From Monilinia fructicola (taxonomy: Eukaryota > Ascomycota > Leotiomycetes > Helotiales > Sclerotiniaceae): 64,000 bases of DNA. The notes under the pieces were generated by a model that was not told where the DNA came from, did no database searches, and worked only from the letters and a program-made list of their open reading frames with translations. Location: contig VICG01000009.1 in the NCBI GenBank assembly GCA_008692225.1, forward strand, positions 1,674,001 to 1,738,000. Reading direction: 5' to 3'. Position numbers and translations under genes: made by a program. Positions 34,402 to 46,942 of this stretch are shown here, in pieces (the stretch's first letter is position 1; each line of letters begins with the position of its first letter).

Positions 34402-34533
34402 AGTTCCAGTTCCAGTTCTAATTCCAGTTCTAATTCCAGTTCTAATTCCAGTTCTAATTCTAGTTCTAGTTCTAGTTCTAATTCTAATTCTAATTCTAAT
34501 TCTAATGCTAATTCTAGTTCTAGTTCTAATCCT
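34402..34533. repeat. Hexanucleotide array, AGTTCT/AATTCT/AGTTCC units
   Basis: About 22 consecutive 6-bp units. AGTTCT and AATTCC alternate at first, then blocks of AGTTCT and AATTCT, with a single AATGCT variant. All six frames are open because of the period, which creates false Ser/Asn, Val/Leu and Arg/Thr/Ile ORFs. Confidence 0.95.
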
Positions 34534-35913
34534 CCTTTCTGGTTCTAGTTCGAATAGTACCTCCATCATATGTACGAGTATGCCTTGCAACAAACAAATA
34601 AGCTCATGTTTTGTCTAAGAATATGGAGAATATGGTACAAGTGCCTGAATTGTACCCCTCTTGGCGTACTTCACCACTGTACTACGGGGATACTTGAGAT
34701 GTTTTAGGCTTGTTAGCACGTACACTCATAACGTTTCTACCATCCGATTCCAAAGGCTTTAGACGTCCAATCGAATCAGGTATGTATGTATGTTGGCTGG
34801 CTGGCTTTTTTATTCGATTTATGAGATTATCAAGAAAGAGATTTAAAATATCGAATCTCATAATCATTTTCCGCTTAACTTTCGAGCGCTTTCGATACTT
34901 CAACGATCACTCACTCACATATATATTATCCACTTCATAACCACATCGCCAGTTTCATCTCAAGAAAGGGGTAACTGCTCCATTGGCTCAAAGTCTTTAG
35001 AATCATTCTCACAATCCCTCCTTTTGCTTTTTTCAATTTATACCTACATACGCCTTCTCAATCTTCTTCCAAATCTTCTAGACTTTTCAATGAATTCCTT
35101 TCCCTTGCTCCGATTCTAATTCATCCTTTCTTAAGTCATTTCACAACTAAACGGCGCAGCAACCCAACTATGATTATCTATTAATGATAAATTGCTAATT
35201 CTCTCGGTTCAAGACAATCGCATTGATTTACATACATATATGTCTCTATCTAAATCTATAACCTTACTTCAGCTAATTAGCGTCTTCCATCCTCTCGTCA
35301 AATCATCGGTACAACTTTACTGCAGTAGAACTAATTACTCCGTACTCCAACAACAGCCACCAGCCATCAACGTCGAAAATCAATAGCAGCAGATATATTT
35401 GTTCACTTCCTGGTTATTTAATGTCAACCATACAATCACAACTGGCACACAATTACCCCTTCTATCCCAGGCGCTTGCACCTATCATAGTATCATCCCAT
35501 CCTTTCTACTTTCATCCCATACCTAATCCCAGTTCACTTCCTCTTCCTGCTCCTACGGTACTGTATCAAATCCACAATCGCAACGCAAATAAACCTCCAT
35601 ATCGTTTTCTTGTCCCCTTCCCTGCATCATCAACATAACCTTTTCATCGCCTTTTAGATCTCTTGTCTAGCCTTATGACGTTTCTAGTCTACTTGGCCTG
35701 GGTTATATACACCCTGCACATTTACTATTATTCCAAAAATTTCGGCCTTCTAGCTCTAGTCCTGCTATTTTACACTACTTGAAACCCTGCATTGCGCCAT
35801 CCTTCCCCGATTTTCCAACTTTTATAGCCTCAAGTATCTTGTACACCCATCCACTATCCACATTATTCTGACCCTGTATCCGTATCCCTACTCACATCCC
35901 CCAGCTCACCCTC

Positions 35914-36480
35914 TTGGCCCATCACCACCTTTCCAAGCCTTGCCACCTGATGACTCAAAAGTTGACATCTCACCAGCCCATCCCTCAATCACTCTACACT
36001 ACCAACGGCATAAACACCTACTCCCCACCTCATCCACCTCATCCACTTCCCACATCAACATCAACATCAACATCAACATCAATATCAAACCACCGTACTC
36101 GTACCCAGCTCCCAATGCCTATCCCGTGGAATCTTCGGACGAAAAAACAGTCCCTCCATCCTCTATCCACTATCCACCACACTAACCAACCTCCTACACC
36201 CCAACAAAAGCTCTCCAACGACTCCAACCCAAGACCCAGGACCAAGCCGTACGCGTCCGATGAAAATCACTCTCCAAACTTGCCATCCACAACCCAGCAA
36301 TCCAATCTTCCCAATCTTCCCATACCCCCACAAAGCCCCTTAGGCTTCAGACACGCAATACAGATGACTGATAATCACGCCGATCACCAACTCTCCCTTG
36401 AACTCGAGCCGGGGCCACCCCAGCGGTGCGAATCGACGGATAATCCGTGTCGCGATCATGCAATCTTATCATCGACGTGA
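35914..36480 (+). CDS. Possible low-complexity protein (weak)
   Basis: An open frame of 188 codons rich in Pro, Ser, His and Thr. In the neighbouring frame, 35940-36185 reads 'KPPYSYPAPNAYPVESSDEK', which looks more protein-like, and after 36180 the first frame looks better ('TKPYASDENHSPNLPSTTQ', 'LGFRHAIQMTDNHADHQ'). This could be a real gene with another single-base frame break, or a long 5' leader. No domain is recognised and no start is preferred. The fivefold CATCAA repeat near 36055-36085 contributes to the openness. Confidence 0.3.
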   Translation: MAHHHLSKPCHLMTQKLTSHQPIPQSLYTTNGINTYSPPHPPHPLPTSTSTSTSTSISNHRTRTQLPMPIPWNLRTKKQSLHPLSTIHHTNQPPTPQQKLSNDSNPRPRTKPYASDENHSPNLPSTTQQSNLPNLPIPPQSPLGFRHAIQMTDNHADHQLSLELEPGPPQRCESTDNPCRDHAILSST

Positions 36481-37862
36481 GCCTTGCCACGTCCGATATC
36501 CAGCCTGACATGTTTCGCGCGCCGGATCGCCATGATAAATCCTGCGGGAGACACACACCAAGATAGACATCGATGCAGCATCCACCCCGGTAGGTCTATC
36601 GCCCCTCCACAAGATCCCACGCTCAGTAAGCCAAGCTCCTCCTGTAGATTGAGGCCGCAGGATCCAAGACGGAGGAATGATAGGGGTATTGTTGTTTGGG
36701 TTGCTGTTCCTTCGGATTCATGGGCTATAGTAAGGCTGGCAGGGTATCTCGATTAGGAATTTCTGAACGAAGGGTAATGCCAGAGAGCTGAGGAGAGCAG
36801 CTGGAAAGAAGAGGCGTTGGATTTATGGAGATGTGAGGCTGAGAGAGAAGATTGTAGGAGTCAGTTCCTGTCATCGTTGGCGTTGGGTGCGATTGAGATC
36901 CGAGATCATATTCGCCTTCTTCACCGTTTCTTCCTTCACCTCATCTACTCATCCGTAATTTGGAACGTTGAAATTCAAGAGTCATGATTTGAAATCTAAT
37001 AATAAATAGATAAATGTATTGCTAATATCCTTTCATTCCGTTTCCAACCCCCCAAACTCCCCAGCTAGGTTCGCCAACGCTTGTTTGTTTGCTTTCTCAT
37101 TGCCGTGCAAGCACAAAACCTCATTCGTGATAGGATTCTAACTCTACCACTTTACCAACCCCGCCCACCCATTGCGATGACACCTAACCTATCTGATGTA
37201 ATGCTATATACCGCCCACCAAAACCAAAGACCAAAAAAAAGTAGAAAACACACAAGAATGAAAATGAACCCAATATGAAAACCAAAAACCAATTAATTTT
37301 TTCCTCTTCTTTTGCGCCTTTACCTTGTTCGCTTGTCTCCTGCTGTTCCTACCCCTCGTAAATCATAAGACACGCCTGACTGCAGATACTCGAATTGTGC
37401 TGTAGATATGAAAGAATGTTCGCCCCATATTGCACGCTTTGCTTTTCCTAGCTCTTTCGCCTCCACGCTGTCTGTTACCCCTCCCATATACCATCCCACG
37501 ACTAAGTATCCATACCAAAATCCCCAAGACAGCCAAAGTCCCGAAGCCCAGGCCCCCAAAAATAAACGAAAGTGAAATGAATCAGTGAAAGAAGAAGATG
37601 CATGGTATCCTGCCCCGCGCCTCGCTGATATTCCCCATGTACAAACGCTCATGTCATGTGTTGAAAAACCCTCGTCTTCTCTAACTCCCAGGTCCTCTCC
37701 CCCTCTGCTTCTCACCAAGAAGAAAGTATGATCGGTGTTCTAGAAAAAAAAAGAAATGTCTTCCACACCGTACATCAAATCAGATCATGTAAAACACATA
37801 CTTGCTAACAGGAATAAAAGAACATGGACAAAAATAGAGAAGAAAGTTATCTCATAACAATA

Positions 37863-40321
37863 TCATATCATAGTACCAAGACCATCGATCGGACTACCCA
37901 AAGCCTTCCTTTGATACAAAGGTGTAGGAGTAACACTCGGCGTCATTGGTGAAAACTGATGCGGATTCGAAGTGATTGAATCATGAGCTTTGGATTTCGC
38001 CATATTGACGCGCCGAGTGCACGAGAATGGCTAGATTCGCGTCGGCGTTTTGGTGCATCTTTAATTTTTGGATGAGTATGGCACTGTTGATCATTCATAT
38101 TAGTCTCAAGCTCATATCAACTGAACACCAAACTCTACTGAGCAAAGGTCCTCGGAGCTAAGGTATGATGTGTGCTCGGACTCTTGACGTCAAGAATATG
38201 AAAACTTACTTTGTATGCATGTCGGAACCAAGTGGTGCCTTTTTTCTTACTACTGACTAGAGCAACCCATTCATTACAACTTCCACACAGACCTTCCCAT
38301 ACATCTGGATTTCCGTCCATGCGTCGCGTTTCCTGTGGCTCTTGAAATGGCTGTCCGGTTGCTGCTTGAAATTCCATGTGTGAAACTTTTATCATACTGT
38401 GAATCAAAATACGTTAGTGACTGAGCTTCATTTGGCAGGAATTTCTAGGCTGAGAAGCTAGAAAGAAGACATACCCAGAAAGCGCTATTCTTCAAGACCA
38501 GCCATCTTCCCGGTTTGCAAATCCCACCACCATCCTTCTCTCTTATTTCCATGTCCTCGTACCCATCTTGGGGTATACAGATCACCGTCAAATCGTAACT
38601 CTTGTTCGTGAGGGATAAGATCTGGATCTGATGGATTCATGTCCTCCGGTGGAGGCGCCAACTGCTCTTCATGAAGAGATGCGTAAAGATCAGGAGGATC
38701 ACTCAAATCAGAATAGTGAGTATGTAAAGAATGTGGATCTGCGTTACTCTGAAGCATGCGGAAAAGACCGTGAGAGAGCAAAGGAGGAGGCGTATCAAAT
38801 TGATGGGGCTCATGAAATGCATGAGAAGTCAGAAGCATACTATTCTGATTGTAAGCTGTGTTTGCTGGCCATCATGAATGGGTGTTGTTGTGTTTGTAAA
38901 TTGGTCATATTGAGAGGCAAATGAGGATTGGTTATCGTGGGTGAAGAATGTCGTGATGACATGTGAGGTGGGTGAGGTGGTGGAAATGATTCATGACCTT
39001 GATGGTAGACAAATGGGGAAGGCCGTCTACTTGGTGCGGTGCCGTACGATCCTGTAGACCATCTCTTATTTCTATTGCTATCCATGCGTGTAAGGCGCTG
39101 AGCGCATACTTGGTCGGGGTGAGGGAGACGCTCTGCCCCTGCTTTGAGTCCGTACCAATTCGGGTCTGCTTTGTGGAGTCATTCTAGGCGATGCTACTGG
39201 TGATAGTTGTGTTGATGACATCAACGAATTTCTATTTGATGCAGGTGGATAATCGGAACTGAAAGAAGGTGCTTCTGATAATGTAGCAGAAAAAAGTCCT
39301 CATATGATTGCATTTCAGAAAAGAGCTCCCGTGGTCGATAACGTGAATGAAGAGCCAGACAATCTCCGCGAGCCCCATGGCTGATCCATACTTGGTCGCT
39401 CGGGAATCCATTCCAGATCCGCATCTCAAATCTAGGATCGGTACGGCCTCATCTGTGGTATAGGCTTGTCCCATATGCATTTCTGTATCGAGACTTTGCA
39501 TTTCCATACCATCGTCACAGATCTTGGTGTTCCAATGATCTGTGAAATCGAAGTCAGAAAAAGCTTTACCGCTAACGGGCATAACATGGTTCTGATGTGG
39601 TTCACGTTCCCCGACTGACTCTGGCGAATAGAAGTCCTGATGAACTGCATAGCTTTGCGGCAACCCGTCGTGCATTGGTTGCATTGGCATCGTCGAAGAG
39701 TCCCAGGCTGGTAATGAATAGTTGTTCTGCTCTGGCATACAATATGAGAACCCCGTCTCATGTATGGTTGCTGGCCGAGGTCTCGTAAATTGAGTTTGGT
39801 GGTGTTGTTGTCGACCACATACCTAATCCTATTGGTTCTTGCTTCATAGGCATCTCGCTGGAATTCATGGTAGAAGTAGATGGGAATGACCGTGGGGGAC
39901 AGTCTCTTCTGAACTTATTGTTTGGATTGAAAGTAAAAGCAGGTTGTGGTTGGAATGAATGGCGACTTGGTCTAGATGTAAGTAAATATGATATTAAAAA
40001 GAAGGGTTACTGTGGATTTCTCACGATTGCGCCAGACTGGGATCCATAACTGGGAATATGGTTGAATTGATTGTAGTTAATAGCCGACCAGCTATCAGGA
40101 TCGTCGTCAGCGTTGAGTAGTTTTTGTGAAGAAAAGTAATATATAATGATCCACCGATCCGGGGGGTCCGGTAAGGTCGATATATGTCCGGGAGGGATTA
40201 TGAGAGTTTGTATGCGACTTAACAGATATGATAAGATCCGAGGGGTGCGCGAGTCTGATATGTTATATGTAGGGAATGCGTAAAGTTTCCGGTGAAACGA
40301 AATTGAACAAAGATGCCTCAC
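37863..40321 (-). CDS. Rua1 C-terminal-domain transcription regulator
   Basis: The C-terminus matches the fungal Rua1 C-terminal domain (Pfam 'transcription regulator Rua1, C-terminal'), a Cys/His zinc-binding region: 'TPRWVRGHGNKREGW' then C-G-I-C, 'RRMDGNPDVWEGLCGSCNEWV', 'TTWFRHAYK' spliced to 'CHTHPKIKDAPKRRRE'. The N-terminal part is Pro/Ser-rich and disordered ('DDDPDSWSAINYNQFNHIPSYG', 'MNSSEMPMKQEPIGLGMW'). The end is 'GSPIDGLGTMI'. In Ustilago, Rua1 controls glycolipid genes; here the target is unknown. About seven single-base frame breaks are inferred, near 39772, 39378, 39287, 39088, 38526, 38366 and 38010. The start is uncertain: 40321 is the only in-frame ATG in the first recognisable exon. 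Confidence 0.72.
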
Positions 40322-43300
40322 GATGAGGATATGTGGGTATTGTTACTTTCTATCTGCAAGCAGGTAGTATCGGGCAGCGGAAATGAGTGTGATGAGTTGA
40401 GCTATGCACTTGGGGAAAAGTTAGTATAGAAACAAACTCGTTTGATGATCGACGTAGCCCGGCTTGGAGTAGTTGAGAGCCAGCTCCCAGTATATAGATG
40501 AACGAAAAGCGAGATTAAAAAGACCTCAGGGAGTGTGACTGGTCGAATAGAACAGGAAGAGTTGCGATTGGGACGATGCAAAAAAGGTGGAAGAGGGGCA
40601 GTGCAGAGATCCATGAGGTATAAGAGAAGGAAAATACATAAAAAGGTCGAGGGACGGCCTGTCGTGGTTTGCAGCCCTGCCCGGGATCGGGTTGTCGTTG
40701 TTAGACCCATGCCAGCGTCGTTCCTGATACAAGCCAAACCTCACAAAACTTGTGGTCGAGGTCTGGAAAGTACGCTTTGCCGGAAAGGCTTGGCATTACA
40801 TGGATGAGTAGAAGTGGGGGGGAGGGGGTATGGTTGGAAGGACAAATGAGCTGTGCGAATAGTAGCTGAAGTCGGTGTATATTGACTAGATGGGTGAGCA
40901 CAGTTGCACTGGGTTGCAGTATCGAAGTTGCAGGGCTGCTCAGGTCCAGGGACTGGCCCACTGCCGCTGACCCATCTTGGAACGACATCTATGTGTTCAT
41001 CCAGCAAGAGAGTGTAAAGGGCTACTATACACGTAGAGGGGGGTGGCTTTCCTTGTCTCATCCCGGCGCCACTGCACTTTAGAGTTGCAGTATCTGGGGT
41101 AAGGCAGGTAGGCTGTGATGATGCCGTGGGTCCCACTTTAGGAAAGTCTTATTTTCGAAGGTTGGTAAGTGTTAGAGATTACTAGTGGTAACGGTGAGGG
41201 TGATGACTCTTTGTGAGAATGGTACAAAGTGTATTATCCTGTTTCCAATCACTTGAGCTCGATGAGCTCACGGACTATCCCAATGAGGAGGTCGCTTGGG
41301 ATGAATTTGTAACGTGTAGGGGAAGTGATTGAGGTTTCTCACAAAGTTCCGAGGTGAACGGGTAACTAAGGATAACGCCTAACAGGGCAATTCGTAAATT
41401 GGATGTAGAATACATGGACAAAGTTGAGTCTTCTCTTCTGGACCTTTTGTTGGTGAGTAGATGGTATTGCCATGGTTTAGATTAGATGTACGGATAGAAT
41501 CAAGGATCATGTTTGGTAGCAAGGTCAGGTGCTGTTTGAGGATCTTTCCCACACGGGAACAGGGGTGCTCCACGATTGTTTTTATAGAAGTAGTTGTACA
41601 ACAAAGCAGTAATATCAGCCCTAATAAGATTATGATATGATATATAAAATATGAGTCTCCGAAGAAAGTTTGACTTGATGATATAAGAGGTAGAATAAAA
41701 GTAAAGTATATTGATCTGAGTGGTCTGGAAGCAGCAAAGAGGGTGAGGACCTTGGCTATACTGTTGGGTTAGTTGGCTAATTAGTCATTAGATCATACAA
41801 AAGGGCAAAAGAAGACAAGAAAAACTGTTAATCATCACTGACCAATCATGATTTATTAATCTATTCCTCCAGTATGATCATTATCTCTTAATTTGATAAA
41901 CGGTTTTTCCAATCAGCCATTTCCACATTCTGACCTATCTTTCGCCTACTTCATGACCTGAAAATCGTCTATTTTAAGCTCGACATACAGTACCGAAGGA
42001 CCCCCTTCATCAATCTAGCTGGGTTATTGACGAGAGATGATTGATGGCTCACAAAAGCAGCACAAGATAAAAATAATCATCTCTCACACCATTTGTCAAT
42101 ATGCTTGTACTGTACGGAGTGCACATATTCCGGCAGGTATTTCTAATCGTCGATGCATCCAGCCATCCAACCTCCTCTCTTGTTACTTTGATCGTCTCTC
42201 AATCCTCCATTATGAAATACATGGAGTAAGAGATAGCCGAACTACCGAAGGAAATGGGTTGAATCAGTTTCAAATTTAACTATTATGAAGTTGCTGGTTT
42301 TGGCTCGCTCTCTGTCACTATGTATTATTTCAACGTTTGAAGCACTAGAACCTTAATTAACTCTTAAACTCACTTCAAAGTAGAGACTCTGTAGAGTATT
42401 TAGCACCTTTACTGTACAAGAACCTCTTGGCAAGTGATAGGATCCTCTCATCCTTACTCCTAATCCATGTAATATGCAGACTCGGTAGTGTTTGAGACAA
42501 GCATCATGAAACTCTTTTCAGGGGAATACCCAAGTAAGAAAGGTAAGAGATTCCAACCAATTAACTTAATGGAGCAGAACGTCCCGAAATAATGACTATC
42601 AGTCTGAGGGTTACCGAGCTAAAACTTTCCATACTTTAGATGAAGGGAAACATATCATGAGATTTTGAAATGTAGTGCCTGTTTAGTTTGTAACAAATTG
42701 TTACATTTCCCTTTCCATTCTAGTTGTCTTTCTTCATTGAACCCATTGGACTAATTGACAAGGTAAAGCTAAAGCTATCCCTTCCTTCGATATGTATCCT
42801 ACTGACTGATGCCGAGCAACCCTGATACCTGTCACATAATAGTCGGCGACCCCAAAACCGTATATCCCATTGCCCTATCCATCCCTAACTCTCATCCAGG
42901 ATTTTGATGATCGAATAAATGTCCGATTCGTCATACCTCAGGTACTGTATTCGGTGGCTTTCCCTCAGCAGCTCTTCTAATTCCGACCCATCGATCACCA
43001 CTGACAGCACAAGCACAGATATATATCAATTTCATGTCAATTCGGCTGGCCTCGCCGTTCCTTACGGGCATATTTAATCTATTACCTGGCATCCGATCAC
43101 TTATGATTGACCACCTCCGTGATGTACAAGGCCGTACTACACCACAAGTAGTAAGACTCGGAAAATGGTAAGAAAGAACAACACAACGATACTAAGAATG
43201 AGTAGATAGGTATATCCCTTTGATTTTTACCATTAGTTCCTATACAGAATCCTTGATTGTACTCTTGTCCAAAAAAGGAAAACTCATCGAAAGCTGTCAA

Positions 43301-43466
43301 GAAGGATTTCTAGCGCAAAAGAGAAGGTAGATAGATACTGGAGTGTACGTCCACTTCGCACTTTGTGCTTTCATTCAACCACACACAGACTAAATGTTAG
43401 GCAACTAAAAATGACATTTCAAGTACTTCGTACTTAGACTTAGACTCATACACTACTTCTTAATAG

Positions 43467-43618
43467 GACTAGACGAGTAGAGGAGTAGAGGAGTAGATGA
43501 GTAGATGAGTAGAGGACTAGAGCACTAGAGCACTAGAGGACTAGAGTACTAGACGAGTAGAGGACTAGAGGATTAGAGAACTAAGGGACCAAAGGACTCA
43601 AGTACCTAGGTACCTAGG
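43467..43618. repeat. Tandem array, 8-bp unit GACTAGAG, about 19 copies
   Basis: Starting at GACTAGAC, units of exactly 8 bp follow without phase loss: GAGTAGAG, GAGTAGAT, GACTAGAG, CACTAGAG, TACTAGAC, GATTAGAG, then decaying AACTAAGG, GACCAAAG, GACTCAAG and two TACCTAGG units. Confidence 0.95.
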
Positions 43619-45360
43619 TAATTTCACTCCAAACAACTATTATTTACTTTCCATCCTGTTAGGGCGTCTAATATCATATGATATGAACATTGACCAGGTA
43701 GGTAGGGATACTTTTAACCTTAAGGTTGCTTACTGATTATTTTCCTCAACCTTCGGAACCACCGTAACTTTTACAAACAATTCTCCGCTATGACCTCTCT
43801 TTCTTCCCCTTCCCACTATTTTCTCTTTCTTTTCTCATCCATCCGAAAATCCGATCACCTCTTAACTCCACTTTGAGCTACCTCCTTTCAACCTCCTTCC
43901 CTGGCATTTACTCCACCCAATACCTGTTTCGGGTCCTAGCTGTTTCGTAGGGCAGGGTAGGGCAGGGTAGGGCAGAGCTCTAAATTCAGTCCCTAACCTT
44001 TCCCATTAGACAACCGTATCATCCCGTCTACTTCCCGCGCGCTACTTTGTTCTGGAATTCTCTAATATCCTTCTAGCTGATATATGTCAGACTAAAGCCT
44101 TCTAAATTCTCATTTATGATGTCTCTATTCCAAACGGGTATCCGATTTTGTCATCCCGTCCTTCCACTAATAGACATTAATGTCGCTACATGGAAATGTC
44201 ATTTCAAAATCGACCTTGCGGGTGACAGATGCTTCAAAGCGATCATCAGGCGACAACATTCCAATCTTTCTCAAACCTAGAATGACATCAGGTCCATACT
44301 GTTCCACCCCCAAAGGGCAAGACGAATATCATCCCATGTCTCCACAGCCACACCACCCATGCATCTCCAGCTCGCAAGCGGGGGATTTTCCATTCTAACT
44401 TCCTTCTCTCTCATCCCCCCTTCTCCCCCTTCGAGCCCACAATCCCAAGCATTCATCAACTTTCATTTCCACCTCTTCCCGATCGGTCCTCCAATTCATG
44501 CATCCACACAACCTCCCACTCAATCTCTACTCGTCTTTATGCTTGGCTCGGGCTCGGGCATATCCAATTCTTATTTGCTATATACCAGTAGCCTGTGGAT
44601 CCCAGTGCACCATCCAAACCCACACCCCATCAATATAACACACCTCTGCAAAATACAGTACTAGTATGAAAATCCACCCGCCTTACCTACCACACCACCC
44701 ACCAACCCACCCTTTCCTCGTGTAGCAAATCCACCAAATCCACCTCTTGCCCACAGCGGAAGCCGCCCGGTGACGCAGAGTTGCGCGTACCGTTTTCGTC
44801 TTCAACCTGACTCAAGGTAGGCAAACCTGACTCAAGATAGGCGGGCACTTGATCGATCTCGAATTTAGGGGTGCGGCACGCTGATTCATCACCGGCTCAC
44901 TAGCTAGCTATCCATGTGAGTCTTTTTATTTCATTTCTTCACTTTTCGCGCCGGAACCTCCACTGGCTAGCGACCTTACCGATAAAAATGCTGCCGAACT
45001 TTCCCCCTTTGTAGAGCATCATTATCATGACGCGAACCCCTAATACACCCTTCGAATAATTATCCAGCATTGTAGATACCTGAATATCTGAATGCCTGAA
45101 TGAATACCTGAATAGATATACCTATGTACCTACATACCTACATAACCAAATCCCCAAATCCCCAAATCCCAAAAACAAACCAGCCCTTTCTCCTCCCTCT
45201 CCCAATGAACCCCCTCCCAAATCTCCATCTCAACCTCCTCCCCAACACCACACCACACCTCCCATTCCCTCCCCTCCCATCCCCTTCCGTTCCCTCCCCC
45301 CAACACCCCCCTCCCACATCACCAACCATCCCACGCCCAAACTCCATTTCACATACTACA

Positions 45361-45452
45361 CATCACATCACATCACATCACATCACATCACATCATACCA
45401 CTTCGCGTCACACTATACCATACCACACCACACCACACCACACCACACCATA
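45361..45452. repeat. Pentanucleotide arrays (CATCA)n and (CACAC/CACCA)n
   Basis: Seven CATCA units (45361-45395), a short interruption, then a run of ACCAC/CACAC-type pentamers (about 45416-45452). Confidence 0.95.
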
Positions 45453-45642
45453 CCCCATACACCATCCGCACCACCCAGCACCCAGCAACCAGCACCCAAC
45501 ATCCCCAGACCCGATACACGCTTGATACCAAGACTGCAGTGCGGTGCGGTGCGGAGGTAGCATTGCAAGAACCAAGGACGGGGGCTATCGATACAAGTGT
45601 ACCTATTCGGTATTGTGGTTGGGGTGTGAAGTAAGATTACAT

Positions 45643-45705
45643 GGGGGGGGGGCGATGATTGAAATGTGATGCAATAACATAGTAGAGTGAGGGGGGGGGG
45701 GGGGG
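45643..45705. repeat. G10 and G15 runs
   Basis: Ten G at 45643-45652 and fifteen G at 45691-45705 on the plus strand, about 40 bp apart. They lie about 250 bp past the 3' end of the minus-strand gene at 45959. Confidence 0.95.
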
Positions 45706-45958
45706 TAGAGAATACATGGGAGGGATCGAGTTCGAGGAGGTATCATTACATCGGCTCGTAGTTGTGTGGGCATGCGGATTAGCTTGCTTCTACATGGGCG
45801 ATCAATCATACACGGACATCCATCTTCATACTGGCGTCATGTTCATCGTATCGTATCGTATCGTATCATGCTATATCAGATCGTACATCGATGGCTGGAA
45901 CCCATCGACCAGACGCCGAAGACCGAGCAGGCTGGGATTCCTATGGCAGTCCCAGAAT

Positions 45959-46942
45959 CTAATGCCCGTTGATCCTCCTCCAAACCTCCTTCTCCCCCTC
46001 GCTCAGCTTACTCCCCGCACTCCCAACCCACCTCTTCGCACTCCCCCAAATACCCTCATCCTCACCGCCATCATCTGTGCTTCCTCCACCGCCACCGCCA
46101 CCCCCACCAAAAACACCCATGCTCCCACTCGCACTCCGGTTTCTCCCTCGCTCCCCCTCGTGAACATCCAGCGCTCTCCTCTGATCACTGCTCAATTCAG
46201 CCGCATACGCGTTCTGCACATAACCCGGTGGATGTTCCATGTGTTCCAAGTCTTCCAAAGTCCGTCCCTCGTCCCTCTCACTCCCACTCTGTCGTGTGTA
46301 CCGACTATGTTGCGCATATGCAGCGCCCAACAGAAACCGGTTGAGGATGCATTGTCCTCCGTATCTGCGCTTTCCGTACCCGTCATGGTTGAAGAAAACG
46401 GCGCGCGAGTGACGCTAGGCGGGGGGATGTTCATCTGGAGAGGGCATTGCAAAGTTCCCCCATCCACGCCATCCACTTCTCGCTGCCCTGCATGGGTATG
46501 CCGTGGCATGGTAGAAGTAGAGTGCCCCGCTCTCGGAGGAGGAGGAACCACAGTTTTCACTTGCGAAGCGTATCCATCTCCCGCGAACCCAGTTGTCGGC
46601 TTAGGAAACGCTGCTGGCTGCGGTGCAGGCGGTACCTCGGAATCTTCTTTTATCGTGCGCGTTGGCTGTGGTTTATCTGTTCCTGTGATGACTGCAGGAG
46701 CGTAACGTTGTGATGATGAGTTTGTGAGTCCGGTAGGATGGGGTACTGCAGCTGCGGGACGAGCCTGTGGATACGAGAGGGGGAGAAGATGATGTGGTGT
46801 TGGGGTTGGGGTTGGTCAATGGCGATGATGCTGATGCCGTTTGAGAGGCTTGAGAGGGATGAGGAGAAGGCCCGGTTGGAGGGACAGGAGCACCCGATCG
46901 TGCATTTAGTGGTGCATTGTTATATCGCGGTATGCCCGACAT
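45959..46942 (-). CDS. Conserved fungal protein of unknown function (C-terminus WRRINGH)
   Basis: Product of about 320 residues, disordered and Pro/Ser-rich. It starts 'MSGIPRYNNAPLNARSG' (an alternative start lies three codons upstream at 46951), continues 'VKTVVPPPPRAGHSTS' and 'NRFLLGAAYAQHSRYTRQ', and ends with a compact, amphipathic, probably helical segment 'GIWGSAKRWVGSAGSKLSE' then 'EVWRRINGH'. That C-terminal pattern recurs in fungal proteins as I remember them, but I know no function. A glycine run is encoded by GGT/GGC repeats near 46090-46120. Two frame breaks: a C5 run in the coding strand near 46790-46800 (apparent +1) and about 46348-46354 (apparent -1). The long plus-strand ORF over this region is an antisense shadow. 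Confidence 0.6.

Larger units (their letters stand above)
32953..37862. other. 4.9-kb gene-poor region upstream of the PHD gene
   Basis: Contains the PHD-gene promoter, a hexanucleotide array (34402-34533), a GTGTGT tract near 34139-34151 and AT-rich stretches. One weakly supported plus-strand ORF (35914-36480) is listed separately. The remainder (33000-34400, 34550-35900, 36500-37860) shows only short ORFs without family features. Confidence 0.5.
40322..45958. other. 5.6-kb intergenic region upstream of the Rua1-like gene
   Basis: No supported gene. AT-rich and irregular at 41300-43400. It then holds the 8-bp array (43467-43618), three GGGCAGGGTA repeats near 43950-43975, pyrimidine-rich DNA at 45170-45330, CATCA and CACAC pentamers (45361-45452), and G10 and G15 runs (45643-45652, 45691-45705). 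Candidate ORFs between 44180 and 45530 are low complexity (Pro/Ser/Thr/His) and not called. Confidence 0.5.

Noticed and set aside
45716..46705. 329-codon plus-strand ORF
   Set aside because: It lies antisense to the gene at 45959-46942, whose minus-strand segments form a more coherent protein with a compact conserved-looking C-terminus. The plus-strand translation is Pro/Ser/Thr low complexity.
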